Virus record (IMG/VR): IMGVR_UViG_3300042569_000528
Coordinates: 1-32,335 of that record
Length of the DNA: 32,335 bases
Direction: 5' to 3' (one strand)
From: a virus
Positions 15,255 to 21,782 of the stretch are shown in pieces; position 1 is the stretch's first letter; each line of letters starts with the position of its first letter. A program made the position numbers and the translations under genes. The notes beneath the pieces were generated by a model that saw only the letters and a list, made by a program, of their open reading frames with translations, searched no databases and was not told where the DNA came from.

Positions 15255-15710
15255 ATGAAGGGTATATTGGATTTCGTAAAGGTATCGAACAGTATCGACT
15301 CTCTAGAAAAACTAGAGATCGAAAAGGGCAAAGTCCAGATCATGATCATGAAGATGGCAGCAATTACGCTGGGATCTATCATGCTTTCCGTCGTGGGCAT
15401 GATGTTAATCGGATTGTTTTTACCAAATGCAATGATCGATAACAACGAGATCTTCAAGATTATTGGTCCAGCATTCTCGATGATTGTTGGTGCGTTCGTT
15501 GGTGCTTTCGCTACCATGATGAACATGAAAGTTTCTGAGTTTGATCCAAACGTAAAGGTTCAAGAACTTGGTAAGACTGATTATAAGCACATCGCTGAAG
15601 CGCATACTGAACATGCCAAGGCAGAGTCGATCGAGGCGGATACCGAAATCAAACTGATGGCAGCGGTCGATAAGTATAAAGACAGCGACGACGACTTCGG
15701 TCCATTCTAA
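15255..15710 (+). CDS. Two-TM membrane protein, holin candidate
   Basis: This 151-residue protein has two clear hydrophobic segments: MAAITLGSIMLSVVGMMLIG (about residues 34-53) and IIGPAFSMIVGAFVGAFATM (about 70-89). A soluble, charged C-terminus (EAHTEHAKAESIEADTEIKL) follows. Two close membrane segments and position 10 bases upstream of the endolysin gene fit a holin, which would form the inner-membrane hole. The cytoplasmic N-terminus is Lys/Glu-rich. It is longer than most class II holins because of the tail, so an unrelated membrane role is possible. AAGGAGTAG at its 3' edge serves as the endolysin ribosome binding site. Confidence 0.62.
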   Translation: MKGILDFVKVSNSIDSLEKLEIEKGKVQIMIMKMAAITLGSIMLSVVGMMLIGLFLPNAMIDNNEIFKIIGPAFSMIVGAFVGAFATMMNMKVSEFDPNVKVQELGKTDYKHIAEAHTEHAKAESIEADTEIKLMAAVDKYKDSDDDFGPF

Positions 15711-15720
15711 GGAGTAGATA

Positions 15721-16896
15721 ATGACACAACTAACTGAACATTTTACTCTCGGAGAAATGATTGTCTCGCCAACCGCAAAGCGTCTTGGTATTCCTAACAC
15801 ACCAACTGCTGCTCACATTGAGAACATGCGTTACTGTTGCGAAAAGATTCTTGAACCAGTTCGTGCTAAGTTTGGTCCAGTAACAATCAACTCTTCGTAT
15901 CGTGCACCACTTGTCAATAAGGCAGTTGGTGGTTCGAAAACATCTCAACACGTTAATGGTCAAGCAATTGACTTTGAAGTCAAAGGTGTTGACAATAAGA
16001 AGGTTGCTGACTGGGTTGCTGACAATCTAGAGTTTGACCAAGTCATCCTAGAATTCTATGCTGCTGGTGACAAGAACTCTGGTTGGGTCCATGCTTCCAT
16101 TAAGAAGGAAGGCGGAAACCGCAAGCAGCGTCTGGTCGCCACCAAATCTAAGGCAGGTGGAACAAAGTATACTCCTGTTAAAGATTTTGATCCATCGACT
16201 ACTAGAGAAGCAGGTGCTCCTGTTGTTCAAGCAGTCGCGCAGGTTGCTAAGGCAGCAGTCCAAGCACCAACTGTTGCTGGTCTTGGACCAATGCAATCAC
16301 TCCAAACTAAATGCGGCATTACTGCCGACGGTAAATGGGGACCAGGAACTTATGTGACCGCCAGAGATTATTTCAAACTATCGAATACTCAGGCTGCACA
16401 CTTCTTTGGTCAGTGCGCGCATGAGTCAGGCGGGTTTAAGGTATTCTCTGAGAATCTGAACTACTCTGATAAGGGACTTAACAGCATCTTTAAGAAGTAT
16501 TTTCCTACGATCGCTTCGACTGCAGGTTATGCACGTAAGCCAGAAAAGATTGCTAACAAGGTTTATGCCAATCGCATGGGTAATGGACCAGAGTCATCGG
16601 GTGATGGATATAAGTTCCGTGGCCGTGGACCAATCCAGTTAACTGGTAAGAGCAACTATACTCAATTCGCTCAAGACATCGGTCGTCCTGATGTTCTAAC
16701 AAATCCTGACATCGTTGCAACCGAACTCGCATTCGAGTCAGCACTATGGTTCTTTAACAAGAACGGTCTGTTTGCAATCGCTGCTAAGGGTGTATCCGAT
16801 GCAGTTATTGGTCAGATTACTCGTCGTGTAAATGGTGGAACGCATGGTCTAGATGATCGCATTAAGAAAACTAAACAATTCGCAGCATGGGGATAA
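15721..16896 (+). CDS. Bifunctional endolysin: M15 peptidase plus GH19 lysozyme-like
   Basis: This 391-residue lysin has two catalytic domains. Residues 1-130 are a peptidase M15A (D-Ala-carboxypeptidase-type) fold: NSSYRAP, then SKTSQHVNGQAIDF with zinc ligands H77 and D84, then GWVHAS with H124. A linker rich in Ala/Val/Gln follows. Residues ~188-391 are a GH19 (chitinase-like lysozyme) domain: GITADGKWGPGT, AHESGGF with candidate catalytic Glu235, SENLNYS with Glu244, and GYKFRGRGPIQLTGKSNY. It should cut both the peptide and glycan of peptidoglycan. There is no signal peptide, so a holin is needed. GGAGTAGATA precedes the ATG. Each domain alone is usual in phages; the fusion is the notable point. 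Confidence 0.88.
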   Translation: MTQLTEHFTLGEMIVSPTAKRLGIPNTPTAAHIENMRYCCEKILEPVRAKFGPVTINSSYRAPLVNKAVGGSKTSQHVNGQAIDFEVKGVDNKKVADWVADNLEFDQVILEFYAAGDKNSGWVHASIKKEGGNRKQRLVATKSKAGGTKYTPVKDFDPSTTREAGAPVVQAVAQVAKAAVQAPTVAGLGPMQSLQTKCGITADGKWGPGTYVTARDYFKLSNTQAAHFFGQCAHESGGFKVFSENLNYSDKGLNSIFKKYFPTIASTAGYARKPEKIANKVYANRMGNGPESSGDGYKFRGRGPIQLTGKSNYTQFAQDIGRPDVLTNPDIVATELAFESALWFFNKNGLFAIAAKGVSDAVIGQITRRVNGGTHGLDDRIKKTKQFAAWG

Positions 16897-16901
16897 AAAA
16901 C

Positions 16902-17126
16902 ATGGAAAAGATTAAAGCATTTATTCTAAAATACCTTCCGTTCCTTGACTTCAATAAGGATGGAAAGATTGATGCCGCTGATGCGGCAGAAGCAAAGGCA
17001 AGAGTTGAAGAAATAAAAACTGAAGCAACAGATGTTGTTGTTGCTGTTAAAGAAGCAGTAAAGCAATCTAAGGATGTTGTCGCTGCTGCTAAGGGCAAGA
17101 AACGTTCTGGTCCAAAGGCAAAGTAA
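16902..17126 (+). CDS. EF-hand miniprotein
   Basis: This 74-residue protein starts at ATG 16902 with GGGGA eight bases upstream; an ATG at 16887 is inside the lysin end and less likely. Residues 16-27 read DFNKDGKIDAAD, a canonical EF-hand loop with D, N, D, K, D at ligand positions 1, 3, 5, 7 and 9. Position 12 is Asp in place of Glu, as in dockerin-type loops. A helix precedes it (MEKIKAFILKYLPFL), and a long Ala/Val/Lys amphipathic helix follows with a basic tail (KGKKRSGPKAK). A lone EF-hand suggests dimerisation or structural calcium. It follows the endolysin gene directly, so a lysis or virion role is possible; nothing proves it. Confidence 0.75.
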   Translation: MEKIKAFILKYLPFLDFNKDGKIDAADAAEAKARVEEIKTEATDVVVAVKEAVKQSKDVVAAAKGKKRSGPKAK

Positions 17127-17594
17127 TTGGAATCTTTGGAAACAAAAGTCGCGGTAATCGAACATGACCTGAAGCAAATTCAGGTCGTGTTCAGTCGTCT
17201 CGACCTCGCCATCGAAAAGATTGGCGATGTTTCCAACTGCATCAATAAGATGCTCGCTGTTCATGATACTAAACTCGATGCACAAGAAACTGTCAACGAA
17301 GATATCTATCGGAGTCTAGAAGTGCACAGACAAGAAACCAAGGAAAGCAACGCTGAGTTACACTCTCGTATCACAACAACCACTCGTGAACTCGAATCAA
17401 AAATTCAGTCTACTGAAGACAAGATGCTTGCTGCTATCAAAGACCTCAAGGGTTCTGTTGATAAAGAAGAAGAAAAAAATAAAAATCGTATTGACAAATT
17501 GGAAAGAACCAAGTATATTATGATTGGCGGTGGTATTGTCATCGGTGCTATCATCACCAAGTTGTTTCCAATTCTTATGAAATTTATTCAATAA
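17127..17594 (+). CDS. Coiled-coil tail-anchored membrane protein
   Basis: This 155-residue protein begins at a TTG directly after the previous stop (TAATTG), with AAAGG eight bases before. The start MESLETKVAVIEHDLKQIQV opens a long amphipathic coiled coil (to about residue 125). A single C-terminal membrane segment (YIMIGGGIVIGAIITKLFPI) near residues 130-149 follows. This layout (coiled coil then C-terminal TM) recalls XhlA-type hemolysin/holin-associated proteins and phage proteins near lysis genes; I also recall this N-terminus in uncharacterised T4-superfamily proteins. A lysis-accessory or membrane-scaffold role is inference. It ends the lysis block; the primase promoter begins a few bases after its stop. 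Confidence 0.74.
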   Translation: MESLETKVAVIEHDLKQIQVVFSRLDLAIEKIGDVSNCINKMLAVHDTKLDAQETVNEDIYRSLEVHRQETKESNAELHSRITTTTRELESKIQSTEDKMLAAIKDLKGSVDKEEEKNKNRIDKLERTKYIMIGGGIVIGAIITKLFPILMKFIQ

Positions 17595-17599
17595 AAGCC

Positions 17600-17628
17600 T
17601 TTACTTCTCCGATAAAATCGGGTATAAC
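17600..17628 (+). promoter_or_regulatory. Promoter with inverted repeat in spacer, before gp61
   Basis: TTTACT (17600-17605) and TATAAC (17623-17628) are separated by 17 bases. The spacer holds a perfect inverted repeat CCGAT-AAA-ATCGG (17609-17621). The predicted start is near 17635, which is the A of the primase ATG. The repeat could be an operator or chance. Confidence 0.55.
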
Positions 17629-17634
17629 TATATT

Positions 17635-18669
17635 ATGAGTTTATATATTGACATAAAGTATCTGAATGCGATTGCGCATCGCCTCGAGAACTTCAAGAAA
17701 AAATCTCAAGATCTATTCAACTGCAGGTGTCCTCTCTGTGGTGACTCACAACGTAACAAGAAAAGATCTCGTGGTTATTTCTATCGTGGTAAACAGGATC
17801 TGTATTACAAGTGCCATAAGTGTGGAGCGAGTCATCACTTCGGAACCTTTCTGAAGAACTTCGATCCTAATCAATACAGTCAGTATGTTGTTGAACGATA
17901 TGCGGATGGTGGACATGGACGTGCCAATGCGCATAAGAATGTTGAAACGATTCTCAAGTTTGAAGAACCGAAGTTTACAAAGAAACCTGAACCAAAACTG
18001 ATCGACTCGATTATGGATCGTCTCGATACACTACCAGATGACCATGAGGTGATTAAATATGTTACTGACCGCAGGATCCCTCGCGATGCTTTTGATAGGT
18101 TGTATTTCATATCTAATGTTAAAGATGTCATACAACTTAATGACAAATATAAAAACTCGATCATTACGACTGAACCGAGACTCGCGATTCCTTTTTTTGA
18201 TGGCACTGGTAAACTCCTTGTTGTTAGCCTTCGCGGAATCAGAGGCGAGTCACTTCGTTATATTAACATTAAGGTAGATGAAGATGCACCATCGATTTTT
18301 GGATTGGATAAGGTCGATCCTACACAAGAAGTATTCGTCGTCGAAGGGCCTCTTGACTCCCTTTTTCTGCATAATTCTATTGCTTGCGCTGGAACCTCAT
18401 TCGGAAAAATCGACCAACTCCCGATACCGAAAGAAAAAATAACAATTATTTTCGACAACCAACCAAAGAACAGAGATGTCGGTAAGTTGATGAATAAGTA
18501 TATTGATCAGGGGTATAAGATTGTTATCTGGCCAGATGTTCCAGGAAAAGATATTAATGAAATGATTGAAAATGGATTGACTTCTAGTGAAATTCAGGGT
18601 ATTATAAATGATAATACATTCAACGGTCTAGCAGCAAAAGCAAAGTATGCCATGTGGAGGAAAGTATGA
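17635..18669 (+). CDS. 61: DNA primase gp61-like
   Basis: This 344-residue T4-type primase makes RNA primers with the gp41 helicase (1614). The N-terminal zinc module has CPLCGDS (C32, C35) and CHKCG (C60, C63). The middle shows linker sequence, then a TOPRIM-like core with EVFVVEGPLDSLFL (catalytic Glu in VVEGPLD) and IIFDNQPKNRD. The start at 17635 is supported by gp61-like N-terminal spacing to the Cys motif. No ribosome binding site is seen upstream; the promoter at 17600 would give a leaderless message. Its 3' end (KAKYAMWRKV) overlaps the SGNH gene by ATGA and is echoed 730 bases downstream. Confidence 0.9.
   Translation: MSLYIDIKYLNAIAHRLENFKKKSQDLFNCRCPLCGDSQRNKKRSRGYFYRGKQDLYYKCHKCGASHHFGTFLKNFDPNQYSQYVVERYADGGHGRANAHKNVETILKFEEPKFTKKPEPKLIDSIMDRLDTLPDDHEVIKYVTDRRIPRDAFDRLYFISNVKDVIQLNDKYKNSIITTEPRLAIPFFDGTGKLLVVSLRGIRGESLRYINIKVDEDAPSIFGLDKVDPTQEVFVVEGPLDSLFLHNSIACAGTSFGKIDQLPIPKEKITIIFDNQPKNRDVGKLMNKYIDQGYKIVIWPDVPGKDINEMIENGLTSSEIQGIINDNTFNGLAAKAKYAMWRKV
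18631..18669 (+). repeat. 3' end of gp61, copy A of duplication
   Basis: This segment (encoding AAKAKYAMWRKV and the stop) recurs at 19360-19398 with 33 of 39 identical bases by eye. It ends in GGAGGAAAGT-ATGA, supplying stop, ribosome binding site and the overlapping start of the next gene. Confidence 0.85.
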
Positions 18670-19352
18670 AGTTCGAACATAATGATATACTAATACTAGG
18701 CGATAGCTTCTGCGAAATTCGAAAAGCACCCACCAGCTGGCCCATGGTTGTAAGTCAAAAATTAACTGGTTCTAATCATATTCCAAGAGGAGTAGGTTTT
18801 AGTGGCGGGAGTTGGTGGAGTGTTAGGAAAGCATTACTTGAAGAAATTAAAAGAAGTATTCCAAAAGTATTAATATTATGCCATACCGAACCTCATAGAA
18901 TTCCTAACGACTACAACTTAGGAATAAATTTAGCAAGTGCATTAGATGGAAAGATTTCAACGTATCGCTATGGCGCACTAAGAGATTATCGTAAAGAGTA
19001 TATTAGTGAAGAAAAATTACAGAGTATTGTAGAAGCTAGCAAATTATATTATGAAGAACTATGGTCGAGTGAATACTGCGAATGGGCACAAAAATCATGG
19101 TTTCGAGAATTAGACCAAATGATAGAAGAATGGCGTATTCCTTATGTTATACACTTACGATGTTTTTCGTCCACCGTCAACTACACGTTCAAAAATTCTA
19201 TAACTATCCAAGAAGATTTATTCTCAAAAGCATCGGTTGTTCCAGATATGCCAAACCACTTTACAGAAGATTTAAACCAAAAACTTGGGAACAAACTGGT
19301 TGAACTGATACTGGATTATAAGACAGGCCCGCAAACAATAAATTTGGTTTAA
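18666..19352 (+). CDS. SGNH/GDSL-hydrolase-like protein, inserted accessory gene
   Basis: This is a 228-residue protein. ILILGDSFCE at residues 8-17 is the GDS nucleophile block (Ser14), and PNHFTEDLNQKLG near the C-terminus fits the D/H block region of SGNH hydrolases, which act as esterases or acyl-modifying enzymes on glycans or lipids. A Gly region (SGGSWW) and a buried strand (VLILCHTEP) also fit. The start ATG 18666 overlaps the primase stop (ATGA) with GGAGG five bases upstream; the GTG at 18654 is inside gp61 and unlikely. It is visibly more AT-rich than gp61 or the genes after it. It sits between two copies of the primase 3' end, implying insertion. The substrate is unknown. Confidence 0.72.
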   Translation: MKFEHNDILILGDSFCEIRKAPTSWPMVVSQKLTGSNHIPRGVGFSGGSWWSVRKALLEEIKRSIPKVLILCHTEPHRIPNDYNLGINLASALDGKISTYRYGALRDYRKEYISEEKLQSIVEASKLYYEELWSSEYCEWAQKSWFRELDQMIEEWRIPYVIHLRCFSSTVNYTFKNSITIQEDLFSKASVVPDMPNHFTEDLNQKLGNKLVELILDYKTGPQTINLV

Positions 19353-19398
19353 ACAAACAGCAGAAAAGGCAAGGTATGCCATGTGGAGAAAGATATGA
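19351..19398 (+). pseudogene. Remnant of primase gp61 C-terminus (copy B)
   Basis: The non-coding stretch after the SGNH stop reads, in one frame, FKQTAEKARYAMWRKI then stop. It matches the gp61 end GLAAKAKYAMWRKV, with 33 of 39 bases shared in 19360-19398. The copy ends ATGA at 19395, where the next gene starts, so it also supplies that gene's start and GGAGA ribosome binding site. It is best read as the original or duplicated primase end left when the SGNH gene entered. Confidence 0.8.
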
Positions 19399-19661
19399 GC
19401 GAATTGGTCGCTAATGAGTATGGCGTAGAAATATACCATACTAGAATTACAAAGTTACGTATTCATCGAACAGACGATATGTGGTTGGTCGAATACCGAC
19501 GCGAACCTCGCTGGTTCCTTGGTCTCGACCGCTGGTGGTGGTTCGATGATGGTAGATATGCAGATTATGCCGACGCAACTGACCGTGTAGACCATCTATT
19601 GGGTATCGGTTTCGTAAGTAAGGCACAGTTCCAGACGGTCAAAGAGTTTGAAGTCGAGTAA
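19395..19661 (+). CDS. Hypothetical Trp/Arg-rich protein
   Basis: This 88-residue protein (from ATG 19395, GGAGA upstream; GTG 19383 lies in the primase remnant) is notable for aromatic richness: MWLVEYRREPRWF then LDRWWWFDDGRYADYADA. No signal or membrane segment is evident. The small alpha/beta pattern and the operon place it with ThyX and RNR genes. Its position suggests it was the original neighbour of gp61 before the SGNH gene entered. I do not recognise a family or function. The stop overlaps the next ATG (TAATG). Confidence 0.72.
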   Translation: MSELVANEYGVEIYHTRITKLRIHRTDDMWLVEYRREPRWFLGLDRWWWFDDGRYADYADATDRVDHLLGIGFVSKAQFQTVKEFEVE

Positions 19662-20206
19662 TGCTGTATACTGGATCAGGAAACATTCCGAATCACATCT
19701 ACTGTTGGGTAGACTCATCGTTCATTCGCAAGGGTGTAGAACCATATACCTTTGAACCTTGTATCTGGTTTGCATTACATTCAAAACCTGGACACTCATG
19801 GGGGTGTCATGTGATGTTGGAATGCGGTGCTGTCTGGCGCAGTGTTCCGCCGCATGCTCTAGCATTTTCAGCAGACCCAGAACCACTCTGGGGACTTGAA
19901 GATACACAGGTATGGGATTGCTATGGTGATCAGTTCTCAGTTGTCTGTTATGATTATCTAAACACTCAGCGAGCAGAGATCCGCAGCAGCGGAGAGTTTG
20001 GTCGCTATCTGTTTACTGCTATCCCAATGAACGATGGTTATAGTATGCATCCTTCGCAGTCTAAAGAGTTTATGTTTATAGAACTAGACAATGGCAGACT
20101 ATCTATCATGCCAACGAATGAACTGCGGTTCCACGACAAGTCATTTACCGAGGGTGATTGGCCAACTAATATTAAATTGAACACAACATCATGGAGAGTT
20201 GAATGA
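19661..20206 (+). CDS. Hypothetical protein
   Basis: This 181-residue soluble protein has a mixed alpha/beta character, with many Trp, His and Cys residues (PCIWFALHSKPGHSWGCHVM, LECGAVWRSVPPHALAFSAD). HSKPGHSWGCHVM with nearby Cys could be a metal or catalytic site, and the overall look (CHVMLECG...W, then conserved WDCYGD) is reminiscent of small papain-like or NlpC-type folds, but I cannot claim a family. It overlaps both neighbours (TAATG upstream, ATGA with thyX downstream), so it is part of the nucleotide-metabolism operon. Function is unknown. Confidence 0.72.
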   Translation: MLYTGSGNIPNHIYCWVDSSFIRKGVEPYTFEPCIWFALHSKPGHSWGCHVMLECGAVWRSVPPHALAFSADPEPLWGLEDTQVWDCYGDQFSVVCYDYLNTQRAEIRSSGEFGRYLFTAIPMNDGYSMHPSQSKEFMFIELDNGRLSIMPTNELRFHDKSFTEGDWPTNIKLNTTSWRVE

Positions 20207-20901
20207 GCGAAGTAAATCTGATCGGTCTTACGAAACCGAGCGCCTATACAGATTGTAATACTGCCAATGAACTTGTCGCATGGGCAGCGAGAGTATCTAA
20301 TCCATCAAACCAAAATAACACAGCAACAGCACCTAAACTGGTCCAGTATCTTATCAAGAACCAGCATTGGTCACCTTTGGAGATGGTGCATGTCTCGATG
20401 GAAATTAAAACCACACGAGATATCGCTCGTCAAATACTTAGGCATCGTTCTTTCTCATTCCAAGAATACTCTCAACGTTACGCCGATCCAACGCAGGATC
20501 TTGGATTTGTTACAAGAGAAGCAAGACTCCAAGATACAAAGAATCGACAGAACTCTATTGAAGTAGATGATAAAAATATCGATACTGAGTGGGAACACAT
20601 TCAGCGTCGTATGATCTATCATGCAAAGAAAGACTACAACGCTGCAATCAAACTCGGTATGGCAAAAGAACAAGCACGTGCACTTCTACCAGAGGGATTG
20701 ACTGAATCAACTATCATCATGGCAGGTTCGTTGCGTTCGTGGGTTCACTATTGTCAGTTGCGTATGGACAAGGCAACGCAAAAGGAACATCGTATTGTTG
20801 CTGAGCAGTGCTGGGAAATCATCGGTCAACACTTCCCCGATGTGATCAAGGCACTAGATGACATGACAGCGTGGGCAGAGTTTGAAAGGAAACTTCCGTG
20901 A
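20203..20901 (+). CDS. thyX: Flavin-dependent thymidylate synthase ThyX
   Basis: This 232-residue FAD-dependent thymidylate synthase converts dUMP to dTMP with methylene-tetrahydrofolate and NAD(P)H. The diagnostic RHR-x7-S motif is present: RHRSFSFQEYS (R80, H81, R82, S90). The C-terminal helix motif LPEGLTESTIIMAGSLRSW (dUMP and flavin contacts) is intact. Length is normal for ThyX. The start ATG overlaps the previous stop (ATGA). With NrdAB and the MazG-like gene nearby it feeds dTTP into phage replication; being the flavin type makes it independent of host ThyA. Confidence 0.95.
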   Translation: MSEVNLIGLTKPSAYTDCNTANELVAWAARVSNPSNQNNTATAPKLVQYLIKNQHWSPLEMVHVSMEIKTTRDIARQILRHRSFSFQEYSQRYADPTQDLGFVTREARLQDTKNRQNSIEVDDKNIDTEWEHIQRRMIYHAKKDYNAAIKLGMAKEQARALLPEGLTESTIIMAGSLRSWVHYCQLRMDKATQKEHRIVAEQCWEIIGQHFPDVIKALDDMTAWAEFERKLP

Positions 20902-21044
20902 TTAATTGGTTAGTATATAATAAAGATGATATTGTTGTTGCAGATGTTGAGTCTGAAGAAGAAGCACTCGAAGTCGTAGAAGATCTTACGGAAGATCCGT
21001 GGTGGAAAGACGAAGCACCTTATAGAATAGAAATGTTACCATGA
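20898..21044 (+). CDS. Small acidic protein (48 aa)
   Basis: This GTG-start ORF overlaps the thyX stop as GTGA and ends in an ATGA overlap with the next gene at 21041. It encodes VINWLVYNKDDIVVADVESE, then a run of acidic residues (EEEALEVVEDLTEDPWWKDE) and RIEMLP. The double overlap with its neighbours is strong evidence that it is translated. It resembles small phage proteins of unknown function; acidic and soluble, without Cys. Confidence 0.72.
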   Translation: MINWLVYNKDDIVVADVESEEEALEVVEDLTEDPWWKDEAPYRIEMLP

Positions 21045-21232
21045 ATAGTCTAGAAAAAATATGGTCTCGAGCAACTGGTCATCTTATGGGTTCAACAGAC
21101 GAAGATAGACCTGATGTTCCTATTCTTACAATACAAGAAGCACGTGTTGCGTTGTTTCTCAAAACATTTTGGGTTGTGATACACATCGTTACGTGTTTTG
21201 TAATTATTACCAACACGATACGGCATTGGTGA
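21041..21232 (+). CDS. Small single-TM membrane protein
   Basis: This 63-residue protein (MNSLEKIWSRATGHLMGSTD...) has one hydrophobic stretch near the C-terminus (FLKTFWVVIHIVTCFVIITN) ending with a short basic tail. The N-terminal half is soluble and has the IPL-type LTIQEARVALF pattern, which I recall as conserved in T4-superfamily phages. Function is unknown. The ATG overlaps the previous stop; the following gene begins one base after its stop. Confidence 0.75.
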   Translation: MNSLEKIWSRATGHLMGSTDEDRPDVPILTIQEARVALFLKTFWVVIHIVTCFVIITNTIRHW

Positions 21233-21233
21233 T

Positions 21234-21782
21234 ATGACAACAGTTATAGTTAAGGAAAATGATGATGGTGAATTATATATAGAACTCCCGCATGATCTAT
21301 TGAAGACTCTTCGCTGGGATGAAGACACAGAACTGGTATGGTCCGAAAAAAATGATGGTTCTTGGGCATTAACAAAGAAAGAAAATATTATGAATAACCA
21401 AAAAGACGTTACTGAATTCATGGCAGCTGCTGATCAGTATGTCGGAACAACACCCCACTTAGACGAGAAAAATGAGCAGCAAGCACGCCTATATATTGAC
21501 CTGATTGATGAAGAATTTCGTGAACTATGCGACGGATTTCTTCGTCGCCATATCGGAGACATTGCTGATGGTGGCGCCGACCTAGTTTGGGTTGTCCAAG
21601 GATTGTTCATAACTCTCGGGATTGACTTTGAGCAGGTGTGGAAAGAAGTTCGTGCTTCTAACATGAGCAAGGTCTCTGATAATGGTAAGATTAAAAAGCG
21701 CGAAGACGGTAAGATTTTGAAACCAGAGTCTTACTTTAAACCAGATATCGAACGAGTGTTGAAGGAACAGGGACTTAAATGA
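21234..21782 (+). CDS. AbrB-like N-terminus fused to MazG-like pyrophosphohydrolase
   Basis: This 182-residue protein appears to combine two domains. Residues 1-50 (VIVKENDDGELYIELPHDLL, then KTLRWDEDTELVW) form a swapped-hairpin AbrB/SpoVT-like pattern. From about residue 53 (an internal Met) starts a MazG/phosphoribosyl-ATP-pyrophosphohydrolase-like helical domain: LIDEEFRELCDGF (EExxE metal motif), DIADGGADLVWVVQG (ExxD-like second motif) and RASNMSKVSDNGK with a C-terminal YFKPDIERV. Such enzymes hydrolyse NTPs or dNTPs and are common in marine phages. Ending in an ATGA overlap with nrdA fits dNTP housekeeping. The internal ATG could give a MazG-only form. Confidence 0.75.
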   Translation: MTTVIVKENDDGELYIELPHDLLKTLRWDEDTELVWSEKNDGSWALTKKENIMNNQKDVTEFMAAADQYVGTTPHLDEKNEQQARLYIDLIDEEFRELCDGFLRRHIGDIADGGADLVWVVQGLFITLGIDFEQVWKEVRASNMSKVSDNGKIKKREDGKILKPESYFKPDIERVLKEQGLK

